Part shown: positions 9,653 through 19,729 of the stretch, in pieces
How the letters are laid out: each line of letters opens with the position of its first letter
How positions within the stretch are numbered: position 1 is the stretch's first letter
Origin: Selenomonas sp. AB3002
GTDB lineage: Bacteria; Bacillota; Negativicutes; Selenomonadales; Selenomonadaceae
Length of the DNA: 64,000 nucleotides
Assembly: GCF_000702545.1 (NCBI RefSeq)
Contig: NZ_JNIO01000007.1
Location: forward strand, 284,106-348,105
Direction of reading: 5' to 3'
Made by a program: the position numbers and the translations under genes
Notes under the pieces: model-generated
The model's input: the letters and a program-made list of their open reading frames with translations, nothing else
Databases searched by the model: none
What the model was told of the DNA's origin: nothing

Positions 9653-9760
9653 TATACGTCCATTGGGAATTTTGGCAGTAGGGAATAGATTCGATAAGCG
9701 GCAGCTTTTCAAAATCGGTGTGAACTTCGATTCTAAGGCTCGGAGTGGCTGGTGGGATAA

Positions 9761-9803
9761 AAAATGGCGGGTGTCACGCGAAACGTGACACCCGCCATTT
9801 TGT
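9761..9803. terminator. Bidirectional terminator between PBECR4-like gene and lacI-type gene
   Basis: AAAATGGCGGGTGTCACG and CGTGACACCCGCCATTTT form a perfect 18-bp stem with A- and T-runs on both sides, serving the two convergent genes. The 9653-9760 stretch between gene and hairpin holds nothing I recognise. Confidence 0.9.
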
Positions 9804-9807
9804 GTTT

Positions 9808-10824
9808 TTAGAGGTTTTCAAACAGCTTTATTTCATTCTTCATGATGCACAGTTCCTTCTCCGGCACATGGCCGTGTACCAGGTACTCGAAGGCCTTGTT
9901 TACGGCAGAGAAGCCCTGGCGGTAGGGGTGCTGGTAGATGGTGGCCTTGATAAGGCCTGTCTTCAGCATTTCTACCGTGGTGGGTATGGTGTCGAAGGAG
10001 ATGACGAGAGGGCGTTTCTCCTCTGGCAGCTGCATGATGGCCCGGCAGGTGCCGTAGACACCGGCAGCCAGGATGCTGATGGCGTTGATTTCGGGATGCT
10101 CTGCCAAAAGCTCCTTGGTCTTTTCAAAGGCGCAGATATCGTCATCGTTGTTCTCCAGAGTGGCGGAGAGGTGAAAGCCCGGGACTTTTTCCATGCGGGC
10201 CTTGAAGCCCTCCAGCCGCAGCCGGTGGCCCTGCACTTTGCGGCTGCCCAGGATCAGGGCGATGTTGGCTTCCTTTCCCAGCAGGGCTTCCATGAGGGCG
10301 CAGGCAGTGATGCCGCCGTTGTAGTAGTCGCTGCCCACATAGCAGTGGCGCCTGGTGCCCTGGATGTCGTTGTTCACCGTCACCACGAAGACACCTGAGT
10401 CAATCATCTTGTCCAGCTGGGTGGCTATGGCGGGGTCATCAATGGGATTGATGATAAGGGCCTGCACCTTGCCTGCTATTTCTTTCAGGGTGGCCAGCTG
10501 CTTTTCCGTATCGTAGCCCTTCATGGTGTGGTACTCTATCTGCACCCCGTAGATCTTGTACTCGGCGGCGGCTTCCTCCATGCCTTTGAGCACATCGTCG
10601 AAGAAGGGATTGTCCTCGGAGGAAAGCACGATGCCGATGACGGGGCGCTTCTTGCGGGCCGACAAGGCCTTGCCAGCAGGATTGGGCTCATAGCCCAGCT
10701 CCCTGGCAGTCTTGCGTATTTTCTCCGCCGTCTCCGCATTGACCCGACCACGCCCATTCAAGGCCCTGTCCACCGTCCCCCGAGAGACCCCGCATATTTC
10801 AGCAATCTCCTTCATAGTGACCAA
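9808..10824 (-). CDS. LacI-family transcriptional regulator
   Basis: A 338-residue protein with an N-terminal LacI helix-turn-helix (TMKEIAEICGVSRGTVDRAL, residues 3-22, with hinge region to about 55) and a periplasmic-binding-protein-like sugar-sensing domain of the Peripla_BP_4 type (from about 60). The TTG at 10824 is the start with a well-spaced ribosome site (AGGGGG); the ATG four codons on is too far from it. It lies last in the minus-strand pentose cluster, so it is the likely repressor of the divergent promoters at 16.6-16.8 kb (inference). Confidence 0.9.
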   Translation of the reverse strand: MVTMKEIAEICGVSRGTVDRALNGRGRVNAETAEKIRKTARELGYEPNPAGKALSARKKRPVIGIVLSSEDNPFFDDVLKGMEEAAAEYKIYGVQIEYHTMKGYDTEKQLATLKEIAGKVQALIINPIDDPAIATQLDKMIDSGVFVVTVNNDIQGTRRHCYVGSDYYNGGITACALMEALLGKEANIALILGSRKVQGHRLRLEGFKARMEKVPGFHLSATLENNDDDICAFEKTKELLAEHPEINAISILAAGVYGTCRAIMQLPEEKRPLVISFDTIPTTVEMLKTGLIKATIYQHPYRQGFSAVNKAFEYLVHGHVPEKELCIMKNEIKLFENL

Positions 10825-10929
10825 ATCCGCACACCCCCTAAGCTATTGTCTATTGTACATCTTAACATTAAATCCTCCACATTAAAAGAGAGCATGCACT
10901 GTTCATCGAACTCCCGAACCCCAAAACTC

Positions 10930-11058
10930 CCGAACCCCTGGCCCCCATGGATGGGGGCCTGTGGCCGTTGAATTTAGGACAAATTCAAGGCCACGTTTTC
11001 TTTTGGTTCGTTTTCTTTGCGCCAAAGAAAATGAACAGCCGAAACCTAACAAAGAGAG
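10930..11058. repeat. Intergenic hairpin repeat, family R1, copy a
   Basis: Three nested palindromes in order: a stem around GGCCCCCATGGATGGGGGCC, a stem GGCC..TTGAATTT/AAATTCAAGGCC with loop AGGAC, and TTTTCTTTG/CAAAGAAAA flanked by GTTCG and GAAC. The same order is found at 14175 and 14935. Preceded by two copies of ACTCCCGAACCCC. Lies between the xylosidase and regulator genes. Non-coding. Confidence 0.85.
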
Positions 11059-11073
11059 CTGACGTATAAGGAC

Positions 11074-12690
11074 TCAGTCAAGTTCCTTATAAGAGAAGTA
11101 ATCGAAATCAGCCGGCATCCCCGTCCCGGTTATATCAATGGCATTTATCCCCACAAAAGCCCCAGTAAAGAACCCTCCTCCCCGCACATAATCATCGGAA
11201 AGCTTCCAACTATCCAGCACCACGGGGATTTCCGTGAAACTCTCCCCATCAAAGGAATAGAAATACCGATAACTCCTGCCCCGCACCTCAACCTTGAAAT
11301 GTACGGCCTTGAACTCCTGGGGAATGGCAATCTCCTCGCCTGCCAGGGGCATGGAGAAGCTGCCGTTATCTGCCACTACCAAATCAATGCAGCGGCCCTT
11401 TTCCTCATTCCAGGTCACATGGACGCTGCTCCAGTTCTCAGTGTTGTAATAGCAGGTCATGCCAGCCATCTGCTGGAAGGACTCGGGAGCAAACTCCACG
11501 CTGGTCTGGGCGTCGAAGTTGAAGCTCTGCCAGCGGCGGGCCACATGGGCCTGGGTGAAGGTGGACTGGAGGGACTCACGGCCATAGAGCCGCAGGAAGC
11601 CGGGGCGGGCGGTGAGGCTGCCTAATTTCTCGCTGAAGGGAATGCGCAAAGTCTGGAAGTTGATGTTCAGCTTCGCGCTGTCAAAATCATCATGCTCCGG
11701 ATAGGTGGGCTCCCATGCCTGCTGGGGCAGGTTCGGGGCTTCCACTTCCAGGCTGCCCTGCTGGCCGCCAACTACTATGGGCCAACCGTCCTTCCACTCG
11801 ATTTTCTGGATGGCGGTCTCACGGCCAAGGGGGCAGAAGCTGTGCTGCTCACGCTCCCGGCTGGGGAAGCCTTTCGGCGTGGGCAGGGGACGGCCCGTCA
11901 GGTGGGCCAGATACCATTCGCCGTTCTGGGTCTGTACCAGAGAAGCGTGGCCGCATTTCTGCAGGGGATTGTGGACTTCCTTCCAGGCAGAGAGCAGGGG
12001 ATAGTCCGGCTGGATTTCGTAAGGACCGTGGATGTCTTTGCTGCGGGCAATGGTCTCGGAGTGCTGGTAAGTGGTGCCACCCTCGGCGGTCATGAGGTAG
12101 TACATATCATTGATGTAGTAGAGGTGGGGCCCTTCGGTATAGGCGATATCCGTGCCCTTGTAGATGATTTCCGGCTTGCCGATGAGTTTTTCTTCCTGAA
12201 CGGAATACTCCTGCAGGGCAATGCCGTAGAAGTTGTGATGGTAGACCCGCTGGTCCCAGTACATATTCACCAGGTACTTCCTGCCGCTGGGGTCATGGAA
12301 CAGGGAGGCGTCAAAGCCGGCGCCGTTCAGCAGCACGGGCTTCGACCAGGGACCGTGGATATCCTCGGCGGTGGTGAGGTAGTTGTGGCAGTCCTTCCAC
12401 ATGCCGTCCACTACCTTCACGTCCGTGTAGATCAGCCAGAACTTGCCATCGGCGTAGCTGAGGTCAGGGGCCCAGATGCCGCCGGAGTTGGGGTTGCCCT
12501 TCATATCCAGGAACTCGGTGGTGTCCAGGGGATGAGCCACCAGATGCCAGTGGACCAGGTCTTTGGAATGGTGGATCTGCACACCGGGGAACCACTCGAA
12601 GGTGGAAGTGGCGATATAGTAGTCATCGCCAGCCCGGACAATGCTGGGGTCGGGGTTGAAACCTTTCAGTACGGGGTTCTGTATTTTCAT
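11074..12690 (-). CDS. xynB: GH43 beta-D-xylosidase/alpha-L-arabinofuranosidase, SXA-like
   Basis: A 538-residue cytoplasmic enzyme with no signal peptide. The N-terminal five-bladed propeller catalytic domain (to about 320) precedes a beta-sandwich domain. The general base is D14 in GFNPDPSIV and the general acid E186 in [10 protein letters not shown], at the same numbers as in S. ruminantium SXA, which it closely resembles in length and sequence (from memory). It removes xylose from xylo-oligosaccharides and arabinose from small arabinosides. Transcribed after the GPH symporter gene (gap about 30 bp), so uptake and hydrolysis are coupled. GGAGA lies upstream of the ATG. Confidence 0.95.
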   Translation of the reverse strand: MKIQNPVLKGFNPDPSIVRAGDDYYIATSTFEWFPGVQIHHSKDLVHWHLVAHPLDTTEFLDMKGNPNSGGIWAPDLSYADGKFWLIYTDVKVVDGMWKDCHNYLTTAEDIHGPWSKPVLLNGAGFDASLFHDPSGRKYLVNMYWDQRVYHHNFYGIALQEYSVQEEKLIGKPEIIYKGTDIAYTEGPHLYYINDMYYLMTAEGGTTYQHSETIARSKDIHGPYEIQPDYPLLSAWKEVHNPLQKCGHASLVQTQNGEWYLAHLTGRPLPTPKGFPSREREQHSFCPLGRETAIQKIEWKDGWPIVVGGQQGSLEVEAPNLPQQAWEPTYPEHDDFDSAKLNINFQTLRIPFSEKLGSLTARPGFLRLYGRESLQSTFTQAHVARRWQSFNFDAQTSVEFAPESFQQMAGMTCYYNTENWSSVHVTWNEEKGRCIDLVVADNGSFSMPLAGEEIAIPQEFKAVHFKVEVRGRSYRYFYSFDGESFTEIPVVLDSWKLSDDYVRGGGFFTGAFVGINAIDITGTGMPADFDYFSYKELD

Positions 12691-12721
12691 GATGAAGTCT
12701 CCAATCTTGCTTTAGGAAATA

Positions 12722-14137
12722 TCAAAGAGTGCTGGTGGCGAGGGTGGCTTCACCCTCCTGGACTTTTTCTGCGTTGTGGCGGCGCTCCAGCTCCGTCACT
12801 ACTTCGTGGTAGCGCTTGTCATCAAGGCCGTAGAAGCAGATGTCGATGAAGGCCACAGCCAGGAACAGTATGGGAATGATGGTGGTGGTGAGCAGGATGC
12901 CCTGTAGAGCCTCCGGAGTCTGGACGGCGTTGGCCACATAGCCGAAGCGGGCCAGCATGAAGCCCGGGACAATGCCGCCCAGAGCCAGGCCGAACTTGAA
13001 GAAGAAGCCGATGATGGCGTAGATCATGCCGCTGAGGCGCTTGCCGGTCTTGTACTCGCCATATTCAATAGTTTCGGGAATCAGGGCCCACATAAAGCCA
13101 CCAGCCACGATGATGCCGCAGGAGCCGATGAAGCGGGCAATGAGCACCAGAGAGATGTTCTCAGCAGGCACAGCATAGGTGACGGCGCAGCCGATGATGC
13201 CCAGCACCAGGGAAATGCGCAGGAGATTGATCTTGCCTACCAGCTTGTTGAAGGTGGGCACCAGGGGCAGCAGGAAGAAAGCAGGCAGGGTGCCGATGAG
13301 GCCGTACCACTGGATCAGGTCAGGACGGTTGCAGTTGTAAGTGATGAAATAGGTGCCAATGGAATTCATGACGGCCATCATGCCGAAGAGGATGATGAAG
13401 AAAAGGCTCAGTACCACCAGGGGGCGGTTGACCTTGAACTGCTTGAACACATCGGTGAAGCGGAGTTTTTCATCATTGGAAGGGTCAATCTGGATGCGCT
13501 CTTTGGTCTGGGAGAAGCAGTAGAGGAGAAGGAGGGCGCCGATGACGCTGTAGAGGCCCATGGTGACCTGCCAGCCAAAACGGGATTCCTCACCGGTGTA
13601 GCTGCCGGAAATCATGGTGACCAGCACGGGAATGCCAAAGGAAACAATCAGGCCGCCCAGGTTGGCGCAGAGCATGCGGATAGAGGTCATGCTCACCACT
13701 TCCTTGTTGTCACGGGTCATGGCGGCAGTCAAAGCGCCGTAGGGGATGTTGATGGTGGTGTAGACCAGGGACAGGCCGATATAGGTGGCGTAAGCATAGA
13801 TGATGCTGGCCCCCTCAGTGAGTTCCGGGGTGCTGAAGCAGAGAATGCCCAGCACGGCAAAGGGGAAGGCACCATAAAGCAGGTAAGGACGGAACTTGCC
13901 ATATTTGAAGGTATGTTTATCCACAAAAGTACCCACGATAGGGTCAACTACCGCATCCATCACCCGCACCACCAAGAACATAGTGGCCACAATCTCGGCA
14001 GGCAGCCCGTAGACATTGGTATAGAAAAACAACAGATAAGTGCAGACCGTAGTGTAGATGAGGTTGCAGGCCAAATCACCCATAGCATAGCCCGTCTTCT
14101 CCCTCATGCTAAGCTTATAATTTTTCAAGGCTTCCAT
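12722..14137 (-). CDS. GPH-family sugar:cation symporter, xyloside transporter-like
   Basis: A 471-residue protein with about 12 membrane helices and the glycoside-pentoside-hexuronide family N terminus (REKTGYAMGDLACNLIYTTV, with the conserved Asp in GD) plus the DPIVGTFVDKH loop. I start it at MEALKNY because GGAGC precedes that ATG; an upstream in-frame ATG at 14170 would add 11 residues without a ribosome site. Position directly before the xylosidase gene points to xylo- or arabino-oligosaccharide uptake (inference); the family also carries melibiose and glucuronides. Confidence 0.88.
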   Translation of the reverse strand: MEALKNYKLSMREKTGYAMGDLACNLIYTTVCTYLLFFYTNVYGLPAEIVATMFLVVRVMDAVVDPIVGTFVDKHTFKYGKFRPYLLYGAFPFAVLGILCFSTPELTEGASIIYAYATYIGLSLVYTTINIPYGALTAAMTRDNKEVVSMTSIRMLCANLGGLIVSFGIPVLVTMISGSYTGEESRFGWQVTMGLYSVIGALLLLYCFSQTKERIQIDPSNDEKLRFTDVFKQFKVNRPLVVLSLFFIILFGMMAVMNSIGTYFITYNCNRPDLIQWYGLIGTLPAFFLLPLVPTFNKLVGKINLLRISLVLGIIGCAVTYAVPAENISLVLIARFIGSCGIIVAGGFMWALIPETIEYGEYKTGKRLSGMIYAIIGFFFKFGLALGGIVPGFMLARFGYVANAVQTPEALQGILLTTTIIPILFLAVAFIDICFYGLDDKRYHEVVTELERRHNAEKVQEGEATLATSTL

Positions 14138-14174
14138 TTCAACTAGCTCCTTCCAAAAAAAGAACGGCATATAT

Positions 14175-14295
14175 CAGGCCCCAGGGATGGGGCCCCGCGG
14201 ACGCGGAAATCATAGGATGTGATTTCAGTCCGCTGTCTCTTTTGGTTCGTTTTCTCTGCGCCAGAGAAAATGAACAACCGAAATCTTACAAAGAG
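14175..14295. repeat. Intergenic hairpin repeat, family R1, copy b
   Basis: Same order of three palindromes as copy a but with changed bases: the middle stem is GCGGAC..GAAATCA/TGATTTC.GTCCGC with loop TAGGATG, and the last stem is TTTTCTCTG/CAGAGAAAA. The changes are on both arms, so pairing is kept. It runs into the last codons of the DUF4867 gene. Confidence 0.85.
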
Positions 14296-14909
14296 AGGTT
14301 TTCCCCTTTCAAGCCAACCCAAGCGCCTTCGTCCCCAAGACCACTTTCCTCGTGTGCAATCAGCCACTTATTCACCGCAAAGAGCAATTTGTCCTCGCCC
14401 TTCGCTTTCGTGGTGTCGGCCTTCAGCTCCTCATTGGTATGCCGAGGCAGCACCACTCCGCAGCGGAACTCCTTGCCATCCACCCCACATGGTGCAAAGT
14501 GCAAAGTAGTGGCATAAAGCTCCACCGCCGTCCCTTTGGGCACCAGGAAGCATTCCACCTTCTCCGTATCATAAGTGAAGGTCTTCTGGTCGATATCCTG
14601 CTGGCGCCCCACCATGAGGATCAGATCAGTAGCCGCAATATCCACCTCAGAACTGCGATGATACTCCAAAGCATTCAGCTTCTCATTCCACCCGGAGCAA
14701 TGCCCAAACTCCACTGGCATATCCCCATAAACCCTCTCACTCATCTCAGAGAAAAGAGGCAACTCCTCAAACTCAGCCACAGAAGGCTCATAAACAACCT
14801 CCCCCTGAGCCGTTTGCTCGTGCCCACTGATAGCCGTAGTGAATTCATAGGTATCAACATCCAGCACTCTGCCATAGGTCAGAAATTCTTTGTCGTTAAC
14901 TGTTTTCAT
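14286..14909 (-). CDS. DUF4867 family protein of sugar-metabolism operons
   Basis: A 207-residue soluble protein matching what I recall of DUF4867: KLNALEYHRSSEVDIAATDL (about residues 85-104), VECFLVPKGTAVELYATTLH (about 122-141, cupin-like) and the closing DKLLFAVNKWLIAH. Its function is unknown to me; the cupin-like core suggests sugar or sugar-acid binding or epimerisation. I start at MKTVND, preceded by GAGGTAA. It lies between xylulokinase and the GPH symporter, separated from each by an R1 hairpin repeat, which argues for a role in pentose use. Confidence 0.8.
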   Translation of the reverse strand: MKTVNDKEFLTYGRVLDVDTYEFTTAISGHEQTAQGEVVYEPSVAEFEELPLFSEMSERVYGDMPVEFGHCSGWNEKLNALEYHRSSEVDIAATDLILMVGRQQDIDQKTFTYDTEKVECFLVPKGTAVELYATTLHFAPCGVDGKEFRCGVVLPRHTNEELKADTTKAKGEDKLLFAVNKWLIAHEESGLGDEGAWVGLKGENLSL

Positions 14910-14934
14910 ACTCGTTACCTCAGACAATGCAAAT

Positions 14935-15075
14935 CTCCCGAACCCCAGGCCCCCAAGGATGGGGGCCTGCGGCCGTTGAATTTAGGACAAATTCAAGGCC
15001 GCGTAAACATGCCACTGGCATGTTTACTCTTTTGGTTCGTTTTCTTTGCGCCAAAGAAAATGAACAGCCGAAACT
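14935..15075. repeat. Intergenic hairpin repeat, family R1, copy c
   Basis: Close to copy a (GGCC..TTGAATTT stem with AGGAC loop; TTTTCTTTG stem) but with an additional inserted hairpin GTAAACATGCCA/TGGCATGTTTAC at 15004-15028. It fills almost the whole gap between the xylB stop codon and the DUF4867 start. Confidence 0.85.
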
Positions 15076-15079
15076 TAAC

Positions 15080-16570
15080 TTAGGATGCCAACTCTGCGTA
15101 GCAAGGCTCCAAACTCTTATAAAGCTTCTTATAAACCTCATGTTCCTTAGCATAGAAGGCATTAGCATCAGCCTTAGGCTGACAAACCGAAGTAGTCCCC
15201 ACAAACCTCCTGCAGGCGCTGGGTACATCCTCAAACACCCCGGCTGCCACGCCGCCAAGTATCGCAGCCCCCAGGGCTGCACCTCCTGCCTCGGCTCCCA
15301 CCTTCACGGGGCAGCCGTACATATTGGCCAGCATCTGCCGCCACAGGGCGCTCTTGCTGCCGCCGCCGCAGGCCATCATATCCTTGACCTCAATCTTCAT
15401 TTCCCTGAGGATATCCCAGCAATCCAGCAGGGAGAAACTGACGCCCTCCATCACAGACCGCAGCATATCGGCCTTGGTGTGCATGGCGGAAAGGCCGAAG
15501 AACACGCCACGGCAGTCGGGATTCAGATGGGGAGTGCGCTCACCCATAAGGTAAGGAAGGTAAATAAGTCTGCGGCTGCCTCTTGGCACGCTGGCAATAG
15601 CCTGATTGATGGCCTCATAGTCCATGTTCTCTGCCAGATTCTCCCTGAACCACTTCAGGGAAAGGCCTGCTGCCTGGGTCACCCCCATGACGTGCCAGCA
15701 ACCCGGCACTGCACAGCAGAAGGTGTGGACCCTGCCTTTGGGGTCGATGAGAGGCCGGTCAGTATGGGCGAAGACCACGCCGCTGGTGCCGATGGTGGTG
15801 AAGGCTTTGCCTGTCTCCACAATGCCCGTGCCCACGGCAGCCGCCGCATTGTCACCGGCGCCCCCTGCCACTACGCAGTTGGTGGAAAGGCCCGTGCGCT
15901 GAGCAAACTCTTGGGTGATAGTGCCGGTGATTTCCGGGGATTCAAAGACCTTGGGCAGGAGAGCTTCATCTATCTCCAGCTTTTCCAGCACTTCCTTTGA
16001 CCAGCAACGATGGGGCACATCCAGGAGCTGCATGCCGCTGGCATCGGAAACCTCCGTGGCGTATTCTCCGGTCATGGCGAACCGCACATAATCCTTGGGC
16101 AGGAGAATGTGGCGGCAGGCCTGGTAATTCTCCGGTTCATGGTTTCGCACCCAGAGAATCTTGGAAGCGGTGAAGCCCGTGAGGGCGGGGTTGGCGGTGA
16201 TCTCTATCAGACGCTCTCTGCCAACCTTGGCGGTGATTTCCTCACATTCAGCCGCCGTGCGCTGGTCGCACCAGATGATGGCGGGGCGGATGACCTCATT
16301 GGCTTCATTCAGCATCACCAGGCCGTGCATCTGGCCGGAAAGACCCATGCCAACTACATCTTCCTTATCCACCCTGCTCTTTGCCATGACTTCCCGGATG
16401 GTGCTGGCAGCGGCTTCCTCCCAGTCCTTGGGATCCTGCTCTGCCCAGCCGTTCTGGGGCTGGTAGAGGGGATACTCAGCGGAGGCCTCTGCCACCTGGT
16501 GGCATTCTTCATCAAAGAGCACCGTCTTGGTGGCGGAAGTCCCCACGTCCACGCCGATAAGATATTTCAT
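15080..16570 (-). CDS. xylB: Xylulokinase (FGGY family)
   Basis: A 496-residue two-domain sugar kinase. The N terminus YLIGVDVGTSATKTVLFDEE holds the phosphate-1 motif; GLSGQMHGLVML is the xylulokinase-type QMH signature; GTSGVVFAH and CGGGSKSALWRQMLANMYG are the C-terminal ATP-domain motifs. It phosphorylates D-xylulose for entry into the pentose phosphate pathway. AGGGAGG precedes the ATG. First gene of the minus-strand cluster, with its own promoter at 16651-16679. Confidence 0.93.
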   Translation of the reverse strand: MKYLIGVDVGTSATKTVLFDEECHQVAEASAEYPLYQPQNGWAEQDPKDWEEAAASTIREVMAKSRVDKEDVVGMGLSGQMHGLVMLNEANEVIRPAIIWCDQRTAAECEEITAKVGRERLIEITANPALTGFTASKILWVRNHEPENYQACRHILLPKDYVRFAMTGEYATEVSDASGMQLLDVPHRCWSKEVLEKLEIDEALLPKVFESPEITGTITQEFAQRTGLSTNCVVAGGAGDNAAAAVGTGIVETGKAFTTIGTSGVVFAHTDRPLIDPKGRVHTFCCAVPGCWHVMGVTQAAGLSLKWFRENLAENMDYEAINQAIASVPRGSRRLIYLPYLMGERTPHLNPDCRGVFFGLSAMHTKADMLRSVMEGVSFSLLDCWDILREMKIEVKDMMACGGGSKSALWRQMLANMYGCPVKVGAEAGGAALGAAILGGVAAGVFEDVPSACRRFVGTTSVCQPKADANAFYAKEHEVYKKLYKSLEPCYAELAS

Positions 16571-16617
16571 TTCAGGTTCCTCCCTAAATACGATATCTGT
16601 CGTATTGCGTTCTCGGC

Positions 16618-16639
16618 GTTGCGTGCTTATGAACGCAAC
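16618..16639. promoter_or_regulatory. Candidate repressor operator at the xylB promoter
   Basis: A 22-bp palindrome with arms GTTGCGT and ACGCAAC around 8 bp, lying at about +5 to +26 of the xylB transcript. It shares the pattern GCGTGC-N6-ACGCAA with the site at 16830. Confidence 0.65.
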
Positions 16640-16650
16640 TCACGGTAATC

Positions 16651-16679
16651 AATATAGCACAGGACGAAACAAGAATCAA
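16651..16679 (-). promoter_or_regulatory. xylB promoter (minus strand)
   Basis: Read on the minus strand: TTGATT (16679-16674), 17-bp spacer, TATATT (16656-16651). Start expected near 16644, directly in front of the palindrome at 16618-16639. Confidence 0.7.
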
Positions 16680-16787
16680 TACTTTTTGTGGGACAATTTT
16701 TTATTTTATTTATCGCGTTTAAACACCACTAATAATATAAAACAAGAGTCGAAATTTTACAGAGCGATAAAAATCAAAATAAAACGA

Positions 16788-16816
16788 TTGACAAGCTGGC
16801 CTGGGGGTGCTATGCT
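16788..16816 (+). promoter_or_regulatory. Promoter of the isomerase-family gene
   Basis: TTGACA (16788-16793), 17-bp spacer, TATGCT (16811-16816). Start expected near 16823. The A/T-rich block 16680-16787 between the two divergent promoters holds no gene. Confidence 0.78.
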
Positions 16817-16829
16817 TTGCATGTATCAA

Positions 16830-16847
16830 GCGTGCATGAGCACGCAA
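16830..16847. promoter_or_regulatory. Candidate repressor operator at the isomerase promoter
   Basis: GCGTGC-ATGA-GCACGC palindrome followed by AA, sitting at about +8 to +25. Same GCGTGC-N6-ACGCAA pattern as the xylB site, so one regulator, most simply the LacI protein of the cluster, could control both. Confidence 0.65.
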
Positions 16848-16872
16848 ACGTGTATCAAAGGAGCGCTTAACC

Positions 16873-18366
<1,494 letters not shown>

Positions 18367-18402
18367 AACTTTTCTCCACAAGTTTTACATATAGCTCCAA
18401 CG

Positions 18403-18439
18403 AAAAAGACAGGCGCCTTTTGCGAGGTGCCTGTCTTTT
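18403..18439. terminator. Bidirectional terminator between isomerase and fic genes
   Basis: AAAAGACAGGCGCC and GGTGCCTGTCTTTT form the stem with T-runs on both strands, serving convergent genes. Confidence 0.88.
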
Positions 18440-18463
18440 CTATTGGATGGTATATGCTTTGGT

Positions 18464-19510
18464 TTATGTTCTTATATATCTTGTGGCCCGTCCCTGTCCT
18501 ACCCGGCGGATTTTTCCGGCCTTTACCATAGCCCCCAGCACTGCTTCTACGGTGGTGGGGCTTACGTCTGGCAGGATGGCACAGATGTCTCGTTTGGATA
18601 AGGGCGTGAGGCTGTTTTCCAGAGTGGCTTCTATGCGGGCCTTTTTGGTGACTTTTTTGCCGTGCAGGATGGCGAAGCGTTTGTCCAGTTCCTTGTAGCA
18701 CATATAGAGCATAGAAAGGAAGTTTTTCATGAAGGGGGCATAGTCCGAAGTGTTTTCGTGCCAGCCCCGGCTTGATTCCTGCAGGGCGGTGTAGTAGAGC
18801 TGCTGGTATAGGTTGATTTGTTCCTCGAAAGATATGTATTTTCCCGCCAGGAAACCTTTTTTGTAGAGCAGCAGCAGGGAGAGCAGCCTGGACATGCGCC
18901 CGTTACCGTCCCGGAAGGGATGTATGCAGAGAAAATCGAGAATGACGCAGGGGATGAGCAGGAGCTGGTTGATATTGGCATTGCCACGGGCTTCCATATA
19001 GGCGAGTTCAAGCTGCTCCATAGCCTCGGCAGTTTCTTGGGCAGGCACGGGGCGAAAGCGTATGCGACGTTTGCCAGCGCTGTCGATTTCCAGGATGAGA
19101 TTGTCGTTTTGCTTGTACTTGCCGCCATCGTCGTTGCCGCTGAAGGCCAGGAGCTGGGCGTGGAGGGAGAGAATATCAGCCTGGCGGAAATCGAGATCCT
19201 TAAAATTTGTGTGTATGGTGTTCAGAGCATCCCTGTAGCCCGCAATCTCAGCTTCATCGTGGTTCAGAGGAGCACTGCTTTGGTTTACTATGGCGGCTAT
19301 TCTTTCATCGCTGGTGATGATACCCTCAATGGCATTGGAGCTTTTGACAGATTGTACGCGGGCCACCTGCTCAAGCTCGGTGAAGATTTTTGGGTTGGCC
19401 TCCCGGCGCAGGCCGGAGGCAGAGCGAAGTGCATAGATATTGGCCGTCAGGTTGGTAAGCGCTGCAGGCAAAAGACCGTTGTCCAGGAAAGAGTAGTCAA
19501 AGATATGCAT
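18464..19510 (-). CDS. Fic-domain protein (class II, self-inhibited AMPylase-type)
   Basis: A 348-residue protein. The inhibitory-helix motif S58-N-A-I-E62-G63 lies N-terminal to the Fic core, which marks class II Fic proteins. The active-site loop HPFRDGNGRMSR (H197) is complete, so nucleotide transfer to a target hydroxyl is expected. The C-terminal 90 residues form a winged-helix-like region (LSKRDICAILPDVSPTTVEA), common in this Fic group and possibly DNA-binding. I use the ATG at 19510, preceded by AAGGCGGTG; an upstream in-frame ATG at 19543 lacks a site. No partner antitoxin gene is present. Confidence 0.88.
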   Translation of the reverse strand: MHIFDYSFLDNGLLPAALTNLTANIYALRSASGLRREANPKIFTELEQVARVQSVKSSNAIEGIITSDERIAAIVNQSSAPLNHDEAEIAGYRDALNTIHTNFKDLDFRQADILSLHAQLLAFSGNDDGGKYKQNDNLILEIDSAGKRRIRFRPVPAQETAEAMEQLELAYMEARGNANINQLLLIPCVILDFLCIHPFRDGNGRMSRLLSLLLLYKKGFLAGKYISFEEQINLYQQLYYTALQESSRGWHENTSDYAPFMKNFLSMLYMCYKELDKRFAILHGKKVTKKARIEATLENSLTPLSKRDICAILPDVSPTTVEAVLGAMVKAGKIRRVGQGRATRYIRT

Positions 19511-19526
19511 ATAGTCACCGCCTTTC

Positions 19527-19553
19527 TGCATATAAATTAGCATAGTATATGCA
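19527..19553. promoter_or_regulatory. Palindrome covering the fic promoter
   Basis: TGCATATA and TATATGCA are separated by 11 bp and overlap the likely minus-strand -10 box (TATACT). Placed 17 bp upstream of the start codon, it fits autorepression by the winged-helix part of the Fic protein. Downstream, 19554-19729 has no gene; it holds one copy of a GGCAGGAtT...TGTCGAA motif at 19668-19687. Confidence 0.5.
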
Positions 19554-19729
19554 GAAACACAAGAGAAGATGGTGCAAGATTATCTTGTACATAACAAAGT
19601 TTCCTCTTGGCGGCAGCCAGCAATCTGTTATAAGGTGAGTTCCTATTAGAGCAGAGATCCGGCAGGATTCTGTTGGCCTGTGTCGAAGGAGTATATGATT
19701 TCAGCAAATAGGAAAGGAGATTTGACAAA

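Noticed and set aside
9690..9760. tRNA-like stretch with a TTCGATTC core downstream of the PBECR4-like gene
   Set aside because: The T-stem does not pair (AC before TTC), and no acceptor or anticodon arms can be drawn.
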